From NCBI GenBank assembly GCA_035444405.1, contig DAOMOP010000197.1, positions 1-7,514 of the forward strand: DNA of 7,514 nucleotides, given 5' to 3'. This document shows positions 1 through 5,342 of the stretch, piece by piece. How positions within the stretch are numbered: the stretch's first letter is position 1; each line of letters begins with the position of its first letter. The DNA comes from DAOMOP01 sp035444405. Its GTDB lineage: Bacteria; Pseudomonadota; Gammaproteobacteria; Burkholderiales; Rhodocyclaceae. Made by a program: the position numbers and the translations under genes. The notes beneath the pieces were generated by a model that was given only the letters and a program-made list of their open reading frames with translations, searched no databases and had not been told where the DNA came from.

Positions 1-1105
1 TGTATGCGCGCACGTAGTTGCTGCCGATGGTGTGCTGGGTGCCGCCCATGCACCACACGAAGGTGGCGGGGCGGTTCTCGGCCATCGTCCTGGCTACTTC
101 GAGGAGCGCCTCGCGACCGACGCCGGTGACGCGCTCGACCGCATCCGGCGTCCACTTCGCGACTTCGACCCGCACGCGATCCATGCCGAAGACGCGCTTG
201 CGCAGGTACTCCTTGTCCTCCCACGCGTTGTCGAACACGTGCCACAGGATGCCCCAGATCAGCGCGACGTCGGTGCCCGAGCGGAAGCGCACGTAGATGT
301 CCGAATGCGCGGCGGTACGCGTGAAGCGCGGGTCCATCACGATCAGCTTGGCCCCGCCTTCCTTGCTGCGCAGAATCATCTGCATCGCCACCGGATGGGC
401 CTCGGCGGCGTTCGAGCCGCACATGACGATGCACTTGGACTTGTTGATGTCGTTGTACGAGTTGGTCTGCGCGCCGTAGCCCCAGGTGTTGGCGACGCCG
501 GCGACCGTGGTCGAGTGGCAGATGCGCGCCTGGTGGTCACAGTTGTTCGAGCCCCAGAAGGCCGCGAACTTGCGCTGCAGGTAGGCGCCTTCGTTGTTGG
601 CCTTGGACGAGCCGGCGAACCACAGCGCGTCCGGCCCGGACTCCTCGCGCAGCTTCAGGATCCTGTCGCCGATCTCGTCGATCGCCTGCTCCCAGCTGAT
701 GCGCTGCCAGCTGCCGGCGACCTTCTTCATCGGGTACTTGACGCGCCGCACGCTGTGGCCGTGGTTGCGCAGCGCCGCGCCCTTGGCACAGTGCGCGCCG
801 AGGTTGATCGGGCTGTCGAAGGCCGGCTCCTGGCCGATCCACACGCCGTTCTGCACCTCGGCGATGGTGCTGCAGCCGACCGAGCAGTGGCCGCACACCG
901 TCTTGATCTGCCTGATCTCCGCCTGCGGATCGATGCGCCGGGCGGCCCTGGCCTTGGTGACCATCGCACCCGGCATCAGGCCGACCACCGCCGCGCCGCC
1001 GACCGCCAGCCCGGAGCCGCGCAGGAAATCGCGCCGGCTGACGGTCTGGCCAAGCAGGCCGCCGCCCGATGGCGCCGCCGCACCGTTTCTCTTGACCAAT
1101 TTCAT
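1..1105 (-). CDS. fdhA: Formate dehydrogenase catalytic (alpha) subunit, N-terminal 368 residues, cut by window edge
   Basis: Molybdenum/tungsten bis-MGD enzyme oxidising formate to CO2, of the membrane-bound respiratory type facing the periplasm. The reading frame is open from ATG 1105 to the left edge, so the stop is outside; relatives are roughly 900-1000 residues. A twin-arginine signal (SRRDFLRG, residues 23-30) is followed by a hydrophobic stretch to about residue 50. The N-terminal [4Fe-4S] ligands are C71, C74, C78 and C106 (CGHCSVGC, then HCAKG). The molybdenum ligand motif ARICHSTTVAG puts cysteine at residue 196 (TGC, bases 520-518) followed by H197, so this is the cysteine form and not the selenocysteine form. 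Further family hallmarks are NAAEAHP (232-238), DPRFTRTA (258-265) and GGTQHTIG (354-361). The start is fixed by AAGGAGA seven bases upstream. It is the sixth gene of the leftward operon, 46 bases after the small Tat-target gene. Beta and gamma subunit genes probably follow off the edge (inference). Assignment as an FDH and not another DMSO-reductase-family enzyme is strong, from the active-site motif and neighbours. Confidence 0.96.
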   Translation of the reverse strand, partial: MKLVKRNGAAAPSGGGLLGQTVSRRDFLRGSGLAVGGAAVVGLMPGAMVTKARAARRIDPQAEIRQIKTVCGHCSVGCSTIAEVQNGVWIGQEPAFDSPINLGAHCAKGAALRNHGHSVRRVKYPMKKVAGSWQRISWEQAIDEIGDRILKLREESGPDALWFAGSSKANNEGAYLQRKFAAFWGSNNCDHQARICHSTTVAGVANTWGYGAQTNSYNDINKSKCIVMCGSNAAEAHPVAMQMILRSKEGGAKLIVMDPRFTRTAAHSDIYVRFRSGTDVALIWGILWHVFDNAWEDKEYLRKRVFGMDRVRVEVAKWTPDAVERVTGVGREALLEVARTMAENRPATFVWCMGGTQHTIGSNYVRAY

Positions 1106-1111
1106 GGTTCG

Positions 1112-1118
1112 TCTCCTT
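1112..1118 (-). promoter_or_regulatory. Ribosome binding site of fdhA
   Basis: AAGGAGA on the minus strand lies seven bases before the ATG at 1105. It is a near-ideal Shine-Dalgarno sequence and decides the start that carries the full twin-arginine signal. Confidence 0.8.
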
Positions 1119-1125
1119 GCGTCGA

Positions 1126-1149
1126 TGACCGCGCCGCGACACGCGGTCA
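1126..1149 (-). promoter_or_regulatory. Intercistronic hairpin upstream of fdhA
   Basis: In the 46-base gap between the small Tat-target stop and fdhA there is a perfect 8-bp inverted repeat, TGACCGCG (1126-1133) and CGCGGTCA (1142-1149), with an 8-base loop. It begins right after the stop codon of the upstream gene and ends seven bases before the fdhA Shine-Dalgarno. There is no T-tract after it, so it is unlikely to be a full intrinsic terminator. An mRNA processing or stabilising hairpin that sets fdhA level relative to the upstream accessory genes is possible (inference). Confidence 0.45.
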
Positions 1150-1151
1150 GA

Positions 1152-1361
1152 CTAGAAACTCGCTCTCGCGTAGTAATCGCGGATGTGCTGGGTCTCGTGG
1201 TAGCCGGTCGGTTCGGCACGCGCCGGCTCGGCATCGGGCGCGGCGTCGCGCGCCAGCGTCGGACTCACGGCGGCCGCCGCCGCCACGCCGCCTCCGGTCA
1301 GCACCATCGATTTCAGGAACTTGCGCCGGGACTCGCGCCCGCTCTCATCTCTGTTGTCCAT
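1152..1361 (-). CDS. Small formate dehydrogenase-region Tat-target protein, 69 aa
   Basis: Matches by appearance the short family known only as the formate dehydrogenase region Tat target, found next to FDH genes; its function is unknown. It has a twin-arginine motif SRRKFLK (residues 11-17), a hydrophobic Gly/Ala core (about 18-36) ending near PTLA, then a short polar, Ala/Pro/Glu-rich tail with a GYHETQHIRDYYARA segment (53-67), which I recall as the conserved part of the family. The exported part would be only about 30 residues. I start it at ATG 1361 because AAGGAG lies six bases upstream. An in-frame ATG at 1400 would add 13 residues but has no well-spaced ribosome site. It lies between the chaperone gene (66 bases upstream) and fdhA (46 bases downstream), the usual position for this family. 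Possible roles are an FDH assembly or stability factor, but nothing in the sequence shows which. No cysteines, so it binds no Fe-S cluster by itself. Confidence 0.88.
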   Translation of the reverse strand: MDNRDESGRESRRKFLKSMVLTGGGVAAAAAVSPTLARDAAPDAEPARAEPTGYHETQHIRDYYARASF

Positions 1362-1427
1362 CACCGACTCCTTGTCGTCATTGACGCAGAAGCGATTCAT
1401 TCGTCGCCACTGTCTCCTCGGGCCGGC

Positions 1428-2042
1428 TCACGCCGGCATTGCATGAAAGCGCCGCTCGAGGGCGAGGAAGGCCCGCCCGAGCGCCGCCACCGCACGATAG
1501 AAATGCGCGCTCGGCGCCTGCTCGAGGTCGTCGAAGAAGCGCCCCATCCAGCTGTCGGCATGGCGCGCGAAAAGCGCCTGCTGCCAGGCCGCATCGACCG
1601 CCTCGTCGAGAATCGCCAGCGCCATCGTCTCGCACACCGCGGCCGCATGGTCCTCGGGCTCGCTGCAGCCATCGCGGCGCACCACTCCGAGCGCCTCGAG
1701 TTCCCCGCGCAGCTCGACCAGCGGCCGGTCGGCGAGCGCACCGGCGAGATACCACGACGCGTACGGATTGACCTCGCCGCCGCCGACGCCGACGAAAACG
1801 TCGTGGAACTCACGCTTCAAGGCGTCGTCGCGGGCGCTGCGCGCCGCCGCGGCCAGCCGTGCCCACGCCGCCGCGAGCGGGTCGGCGTCATCGCCCGACG
1901 CGCCGACCTCGGCGAGCCGCTGGCGCAGCGCGGCGGACGGCGGCTCGGTCAGCAGGCGCCCGAGCAGCGTCCAGGTACCAGCCCGCAGCGCGTCGGTCTC
2001 GGCCGCATCCATGTCGGTGTCCATGCCCTCGTCACGTCTCAT
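1428..2042 (-). CDS. TorD/DmsD-family molecular chaperone for formate dehydrogenase
   Basis: A 204-residue all-helical protein of the TorD/DmsD/NarJ superfamily, cytoplasmic system-specific chaperones that bind the Tat signal of a molybdoenzyme and hold it for cofactor insertion before export. Visible hallmarks are the EFHDVFVGVGGGEVNPYAS stretch (78-96; the family's ExxxLF...NPY-type segment) and the signature EPEDH (128-132) followed by the helix with CETMALAIL (137-145). The length is usual for the family. Start ATG 2042 has GAGG seven bases upstream, lying across the stop codon of the preceding ferredoxin gene, so translation is probably coupled (4-base gap). In-frame ATGs at residues 7 and 11 are less well placed. 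The natural client is FdhA, encoded two genes downstream; the small Tat-target protein could be a second client (inference). It carries no signal peptide or membrane segment. Confidence 0.9.
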   Translation of the reverse strand: MRRDEGMDTDMDAAETDALRAGTWTLLGRLLTEPPSAALRQRLAEVGASGDDADPLAAAWARLAAAARSARDDALKREFHDVFVGVGGGEVNPYASWYLAGALADRPLVELRGELEALGVVRRDGCSEPEDHAAAVCETMALAILDEAVDAAWQQALFARHADSWMGRFFDDLEQAPSAHFYRAVAALGRAFLALERRFHAMPA

Positions 2043-2046
2043 CGGC

Positions 2047-3774
2047 TCACCTCGGCCCCAGCCAGCGCGGCTTCGAGCCGCCGTCGAGATCCTTCGCGAA
2101 CAGGTCGACGACGCGGCAGTCGCCGCACATCTTCAGCCGCTGCAGCGCATCGTCGGACTGGAACATGTGGTGCCCCTGCAGTCGCTCGGTCATGCGCCGG
2201 ATCACGCCCTGCGTCGCGAACGGCTTGCCGCAGCGGATGCAGCAGAACGGCTCCTCCTCGTTGAGCACACGCGCGCGGCGCCGGGTCTCCCAGTCGAACA
2301 GGAAGCGCGGCGCGAGCGTGATCGCATGTTCCGGACAGGCCTTCGCGCACAGCCCGCACTGCACGCACAACTCCTCGGTGAACGACAGCCGCGGCGTGTC
2401 GCCGGCATCGGTCAGCGCGTGCGTCGGGCACACCTGCGGACAGGCCATGCACAGCGTGCACGCCTGGCGGTCGACGACGACCTCGCCGAACGGCGCGCCG
2501 GCCGGCAGGCTCGCCTGCGCGCGCGGGTCGGGCGCGTGGCGATACAGGTGGTCGAGGGCGAAGCGCAGCGTGCCGCGCTTGTCGTTGCAGGTGTCGAAGC
2601 GTGCCGGCGTATCGACCGCGGCCGGCCGTTGCGCGGCCAGCGCCGCGGCGGCATCGGCGTCGGCGGCGAGCCGGATCAGCCGGCTGCCGTCGTGGCCCAT
2701 CGCATCGAGCAGAGCGCGCGCATAGCCGAGCTGCGTGTCGATCGCCGCACGCGCACTCGGCGGCACGGCGTCGGTGTCGACGAGCACGATCTCGGCCGCA
2801 CCGTAGGCGAGCGCGGCGAACCACATGTCCATGCCGACCGCGCCGATCTCGGCGACCGGCAGCGGCAGCGTGCGCGCCGGCAGCTCGGCCATGATCGCGC
2901 GCATGCGCTCGAGGCCGGCCTCCTCGTCGTGAAAGACCAGCGCCGGCGCCGCACCGCCGGCCGCATACCATGTTGCGAGCAGGCGGCGCACGCGCGCGAT
3001 CTGGTCGCGCGGGCGCGGATAGGCATAGGTCATCGCGCCGGTCGGGCACACGCTGGTACAGGTGCCGGCCCCCTGGCACAGGTACGGGTCGATGTCGACG
3101 AGGTCGCCGATCGAGCGGATCGCCCCGCTCGGACAGGCCTCGAGACAGCGCGTACAGCCGGTCAGGCCGCTGTCGCCGTGCGCACAGATGTCGGGGTCGT
3201 AGTCGAAGAAGCGCGGCTTGTCGAACTCGCCTGTCATCTCCGGAATTTCCGCGAGCATGCGCTGCAGCCGCTCCGAATCGCCGGCCGGGGCGTAGTAGCC
3301 GAACGGCGGCAGCTCGTGGCGGATGCCCGGCTGCCGGCGCAGGTCGAGCACGATGTCGAAGAAGGGCCGCTCGGGCCGGGCGAGCGCGGCGGGCGAGACT
3401 TCTCCGCCGCCGGGCACGCGCAGCGTCGCGGAAAACTCGCCGAGGTGGCCGCTGATCGCGCCCGGCTCGCCGTGCAGCAGCAGCACGCGCGCATCGTCGG
3501 CGCGGGCGTCGCACGCCGCCTGCGACAACTCGCCGGCCGCGCCGGCGGTCGCGAAGATCGTGCAGTGCAGCTGCCGGCGCAGCACGTCGGCGCACTCGAG
3601 CGCATCGCGCTCGGACCCGACGATCAGCACGTGGCCCAGCGAGCGGTAGGCGACGATAGGCGTCGGCTCGACTTCGGCTTCGAACGCCGCCTTCAGCGCC
3701 GCCAGGCGCGCCGCCGCCTCGGGTCCGCCGGAGTGCAGCAGGGACAGGTCGTACAGGCTCGAGAGGTCGCTCAT
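2047..3774 (-). CDS. Formate dehydrogenase-associated multi-[4Fe-4S] ferredoxin-like protein, 575 aa
   Basis: A soluble multi-cluster iron-sulfur protein typical of FDH loci with DUF3305/DUF3306 genes; its precise role is not known to me. Residues 1-185 are an alpha/beta region without Fe-S motifs. A first ferredoxin-like domain follows, with C197, C207, C210, C214-P and C233, C239, C243-P. A middle alpha/beta domain (about 255-395) contains EIGAVGMDMWFAALAYGAA (309-327). A second, canonical 2x[4Fe-4S] domain has C439xxC442xxC445xxxC449P and C470xxC473xxC476xxxC480P. A C-terminal metal-site-like part has C512xxC515 and C550xxC553. The first domain shows seven cysteines instead of eight: the motif reads CQGAGTC where CxxCxxC is usual, with Ala236 (GCC). 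No signal peptide or membrane helices, so it should be cytoplasmic. Start ATG 3774 overlaps the DUF3306 stop by ATGA and has GGAG five bases upstream. The frame is open far upstream (to 4554), but that part is antiphase shadow over DUF3306. Likely roles are electron transfer to or from FDH, or cluster and cofactor maturation. Confidence 0.9.
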   Translation of the reverse strand: MSDLSSLYDLSLLHSGGPEAAARLAALKAAFEAEVEPTPIVAYRSLGHVLIVGSERDALECADVLRRQLHCTIFATAGAAGELSQAACDARADDARVLLLHGEPGAISGHLGEFSATLRVPGGGEVSPAALARPERPFFDIVLDLRRQPGIRHELPPFGYYAPAGDSERLQRMLAEIPEMTGEFDKPRFFDYDPDICAHGDSGLTGCTRCLEACPSGAIRSIGDLVDIDPYLCQGAGTCTSVCPTGAMTYAYPRPRDQIARVRRLLATWYAAGGAAPALVFHDEEAGLERMRAIMAELPARTLPLPVAEIGAVGMDMWFAALAYGAAEIVLVDTDAVPPSARAAIDTQLGYARALLDAMGHDGSRLIRLAADADAAAALAAQRPAAVDTPARFDTCNDKRGTLRFALDHLYRHAPDPRAQASLPAGAPFGEVVVDRQACTLCMACPQVCPTHALTDAGDTPRLSFTEELCVQCGLCAKACPEHAITLAPRFLFDWETRRRARVLNEEEPFCCIRCGKPFATQGVIRRMTERLQGHHMFQSDDALQRLKMCGDCRVVDLFAKDLDGGSKPRWLGPR

Positions 3775-4469
3775 GTCGTCTCCGGCGGGCGGGGCGAAGC
3801 GCCCGGCCCGGGCTCGCGGTCGGCGGGGGATTCGGACCGAGGCGCCGCGAACGCGGGCGTGTCGGCGACGGTGGTCGGCATCTCCGGCGCCTCGAGCGGC
3901 GGCGCGGGCTCGCCGCGGTATTCGGCGGCGATGCGCGCCTGCGCGGCCTCCGGGCTGAGATCGATGCCGCGCGCGGCCAGGCGTTCGCACAGGCGCTGCG
4001 CCTCGCGCACGATCGCCTGCTGCAGGTCGTGCGGGACGACGTCGCCGAGCGGCACGAACGCGGTGTAGTCGTCGGCATACTCGGCGCACAGGCACATCTG
4101 GTTGTACTTGGCGGTATGAAACACCTTGGTCAGCGCCTTCATGCGCAGCGCCTGCGAGACCTTGCCGGCCATGAACGCCGACAGGTCGGCGTTCTCGTCG
4201 AGCGTATCGAGGTCGGGCATGTCGGCATCGGTGAGCTCGGACATCGGCTTGCCGGTGCGCGGGTCGATGCGCTCGGGCACCGGGTCGGAGACCTCGCCGG
4301 CTCCGTTGGGCACCGCCGCAACGCCGGCGGCCGCAGCGGGGGCCGCATCGGCCGCCGGCGGCACGTCCTGCCCGAGCTTGTGCCGCGACCAGCGCGCGAG
4401 GAACGGCAGCTCGGCGGGCGTTTCGGCGCCGTCGGGCGCAGCAGATAGCGGCCGGGTGGGGTCCGTCAT
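3771..4469 (-). CDS. DUF3306 family protein, 232 aa
   Basis: Recognised as DUF3306 by the N-terminal FLARWSRHKL (23-32), the acidic conserved block LTDADMPDLDTLDENADLSAFM (79-100) and the following VSQALRMKALTKVFHTAKYN (104-123). The function is unknown; the family occurs in FDH operons beside DUF3305 and a ferredoxin-like protein. An Ala/Pro-rich linker (38-60) separates the RWS motif from the acidic block, and the C-terminus (186-232) is Pro/Ala-rich and probably disordered. There is no signal peptide, membrane helix or cofactor motif; the cysteines C126, C128 and C161 form no known cluster pattern. Start ATG 4469 overlaps the DUF3305 stop by ATGA, with GGAG seven bases upstream, and its own stop overlaps the ferredoxin start in the same way, so the three are translationally coupled and probably made in matched amounts. 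The FLARWS-type start, small soluble build and acidic block suggest a binding partner or adaptor, not an enzyme (inference). Confidence 0.88.
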   Translation of the reverse strand: MTDPTRPLSAAPDGAETPAELPFLARWSRHKLGQDVPPAADAAPAAAAGVAAVPNGAGEVSDPVPERIDPRTGKPMSELTDADMPDLDTLDENADLSAFMAGKVSQALRMKALTKVFHTAKYNQMCLCAEYADDYTAFVPLGDVVPHDLQQAIVREAQRLCERLAARGIDLSPEAAQARIAAEYRGEPAPPLEAPEMPTTVADTPAFAAPRSESPADREPGPGASPRPPETT

Positions 4470-5056
4470 GCCTCGTCTCCGGCCCAGTCGCCCACTTCGG
4501 CGTCGTAGATCGCCTTGCTGCGCTTCTTGCCCCGTCCCTTGCCCTTGCGCGCACGCGGGCGGTAATGCACCGACACGAACGCCTCCAGCCAGCGCCCGAC
4601 CTCGGGCGGCATCGGCGTGCTCAGCACGAGCTCGTCGGCGCCGCGCAACTCGGTCGCATCGAGCTTCTGCGCGTCGTCGAGGCTGACGGTGACCTCGAGC
4701 GGCTCGACGCCGCACGCCGGGTCGAAGCGCGCGATGACGAACACCTCGGGGCGCTCGCTGCCGAGATTGAGGGCGTAGTCCTCGGCCTGGCTCGGTCGCA
4801 GGCGCAGCGAGAAGCCGCGCCACAGGAAGAGCTCGCCCTCGGGGCCGGCACGCACCCGCGTACCGCTGCGTGCGCTCGCGGCAAACTGCTCGCCGACCAC
4901 GATGCCGGTCACCTGCCACAGCATCGGGTCGGCCGCCCGTGTCCCGGCCGGGGACGCGATCATCACCGCGACCGGCAGTACCGCATCGAAGGACCACATC
5001 GGAGGCTCGAACGGGTCACTGCGAACCTCGTCACCAGCGCAAGGCGACGTATGCAT
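4466..5056 (-). CDS. DUF3305 family protein, 196 aa, first gene of the FDH operon
   Basis: Assigned to DUF3305 from its beta-rich body (VLPVAVMIASPAG, 26-38; MLWQVTGIVVGEQ, 45-57; LFLWRGFSLRL, 76-86; the PEVFVIARFDPACGVEPLEVTVS stretch, 103-125) and from its place directly ahead of DUF3306 with an ATGA overlap. The biochemical role is unknown. Residues 166-181 form a strongly basic tail (RPRARKGKGRGKKRSK), followed by an acidic end, which could bind nucleic acid, membrane phosphates or an acidic partner such as the Asp/Glu block of DUF3306 (inference). I chose ATG 5056: the -10 box at 5085-5090 lies upstream of it and AGG sits seven bases before it. The frame is open back to 5341, but that would run through the promoter and has no ribosome site. 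A start at M20 lacks a Shine-Dalgarno. There is no signal peptide, so it should be cytoplasmic. Confidence 0.86.
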   Translation of the reverse strand: MHTSPCAGDEVRSDPFEPPMWSFDAVLPVAVMIASPAGTRAADPMLWQVTGIVVGEQFAASARSGTRVRAGPEGELFLWRGFSLRLRPSQAEDYALNLGSERPEVFVIARFDPACGVEPLEVTVSLDDAQKLDATELRGADELVLSTPMPPEVGRWLEAFVSVHYRPRARKGKGRGKKRSKAIYDAEVGDWAGDEA

Positions 5057-5084
5057 GGCGTTACCTATCTGGACACGTAACTCA

Positions 5085-5113
5085 TTTATAGACGAGTGAA
5101 ACAGCGATTCCAA
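5085..5113 (-). promoter_or_regulatory. Sigma-70-type promoter of the FDH operon
   Basis: The minus strand reads TTGGAA (5113-5108), a 17-bp spacer, then TATAAA (5090-5085). The -10 matches 5 of 6 consensus bases and the -35 matches 4 of 6 with the ideal spacing. Transcription would start near 5078, leaving a leader of about 20 bases before the DUF3305 ATG. T-runs lie just upstream of the -35 (within 5112-5134), as in UP elements. I saw no FNR box or sigma-54 -24/-12 pair. Confidence 0.6.
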
Positions 5114-5142
5114 AAAAGGATGGCGCAAAAAGAACACGAAAA

Positions 5143-5158
5143 CATGGACATGACCATG
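5143..5158. promoter_or_regulatory. Operator-like palindrome CATGGACATGACCATG
   Basis: A 16-bp sequence identical to its reverse complement except at one symmetric pair of positions, with CATG at each end and in the centre. It lies 29 bp upstream of the -35 of the FDH operon promoter, centred near -70, a usual place for an activator site. A wider arm pair ACATGG (5142-5147) and CCATGT (5161-5166) overlaps it. The regulator is unknown. Confidence 0.4.
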
Positions 5159-5204
5159 CACCATGTGTGGGAATTGGAACAAAGCGGCAAACCGGCTCGC
5201 TCCT

Positions 5205-5258
5205 GCCCCAAGGCGCAACAAACATTGGACCCACCCCGCCGCGCGGGGTTCTTGGGGC
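5205..5258. repeat. Nested inverted repeat in the ankyrin-gene upstream region
   Basis: An outer pair GCCCCAAG (5205-5212) and CTTGGGGC (5251-5258) encloses a tight hairpin ACCCCGC (5233-5239), loop CGC, GCGGGGT (5243-5249). Both stems are perfect. It lies upstream of the candidate promoter of the ankyrin gene. The inner hairpin is followed only by TTCTT on the plus strand, so it is a weak terminator candidate at best. Confidence 0.4.
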
Positions 5259-5282
5259 GGCCGGTGCTGGCGCAGCCGGCGC

Positions 5283-5311
5283 TTGCGAGAGTCGATCGGC
5301 TCTGCTAGACA
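5283..5311 (+). promoter_or_regulatory. Weak candidate promoter of the ankyrin-repeat gene
   Basis: TTGCGA (5283-5288), a 17-bp spacer, then TAGACA (5306-5311). The -35 matches 4 of 6 and the -10 only 3 of 6 consensus bases. Position and spacing fit the gene starting at 5343, giving a leader of about 25 bases, but the call rests mainly on location. Confidence 0.25.
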
Positions 5312-5342
5312 ACAGTCGAGCGACTGCCCCTGAGAAACCACG

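Noticed and set aside
1376..1386. Odd palindrome CGTCATTGACG before the small Tat-target gene.
   Set aside because: The 5-bp arms around one central base cannot form a hairpin, and such short symmetry is expected by chance.
594..4068. Very long plus-strand open frames (594-2264 and 1768-4068) antisense to the FDH operon.
   Set aside because: Their translations are low-complexity Arg/Ala/Pro-rich with no recognisable domain, while the minus-strand frames carry clear family motifs. Long antisense frames are expected in DNA with high third-position G+C.
3771..4997. Longer minus-strand frames running through DUF3306 and through the ferredoxin N-terminus (to 4997 and 4554).
   Set aside because: The added parts are out-of-phase shadows of the upstream genes. 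The ATGA overlaps, ribosome sites and family motifs place the starts at 4469 and 3774.
5096..5308. Small plus-strand frames in the divergent intergenic region (for example 5096-5308 and 5167-5541).
   Set aside because: No ribosome sites, no recognisable protein features, and the longer one overlaps the clear ankyrin gene in another frame.
5057..5341. An N-terminal extension of the DUF3305 frame back to 5341.
   Set aside because: It would contain the TTGGAA/TATAAA promoter, has no ribosome site and no family similarity.
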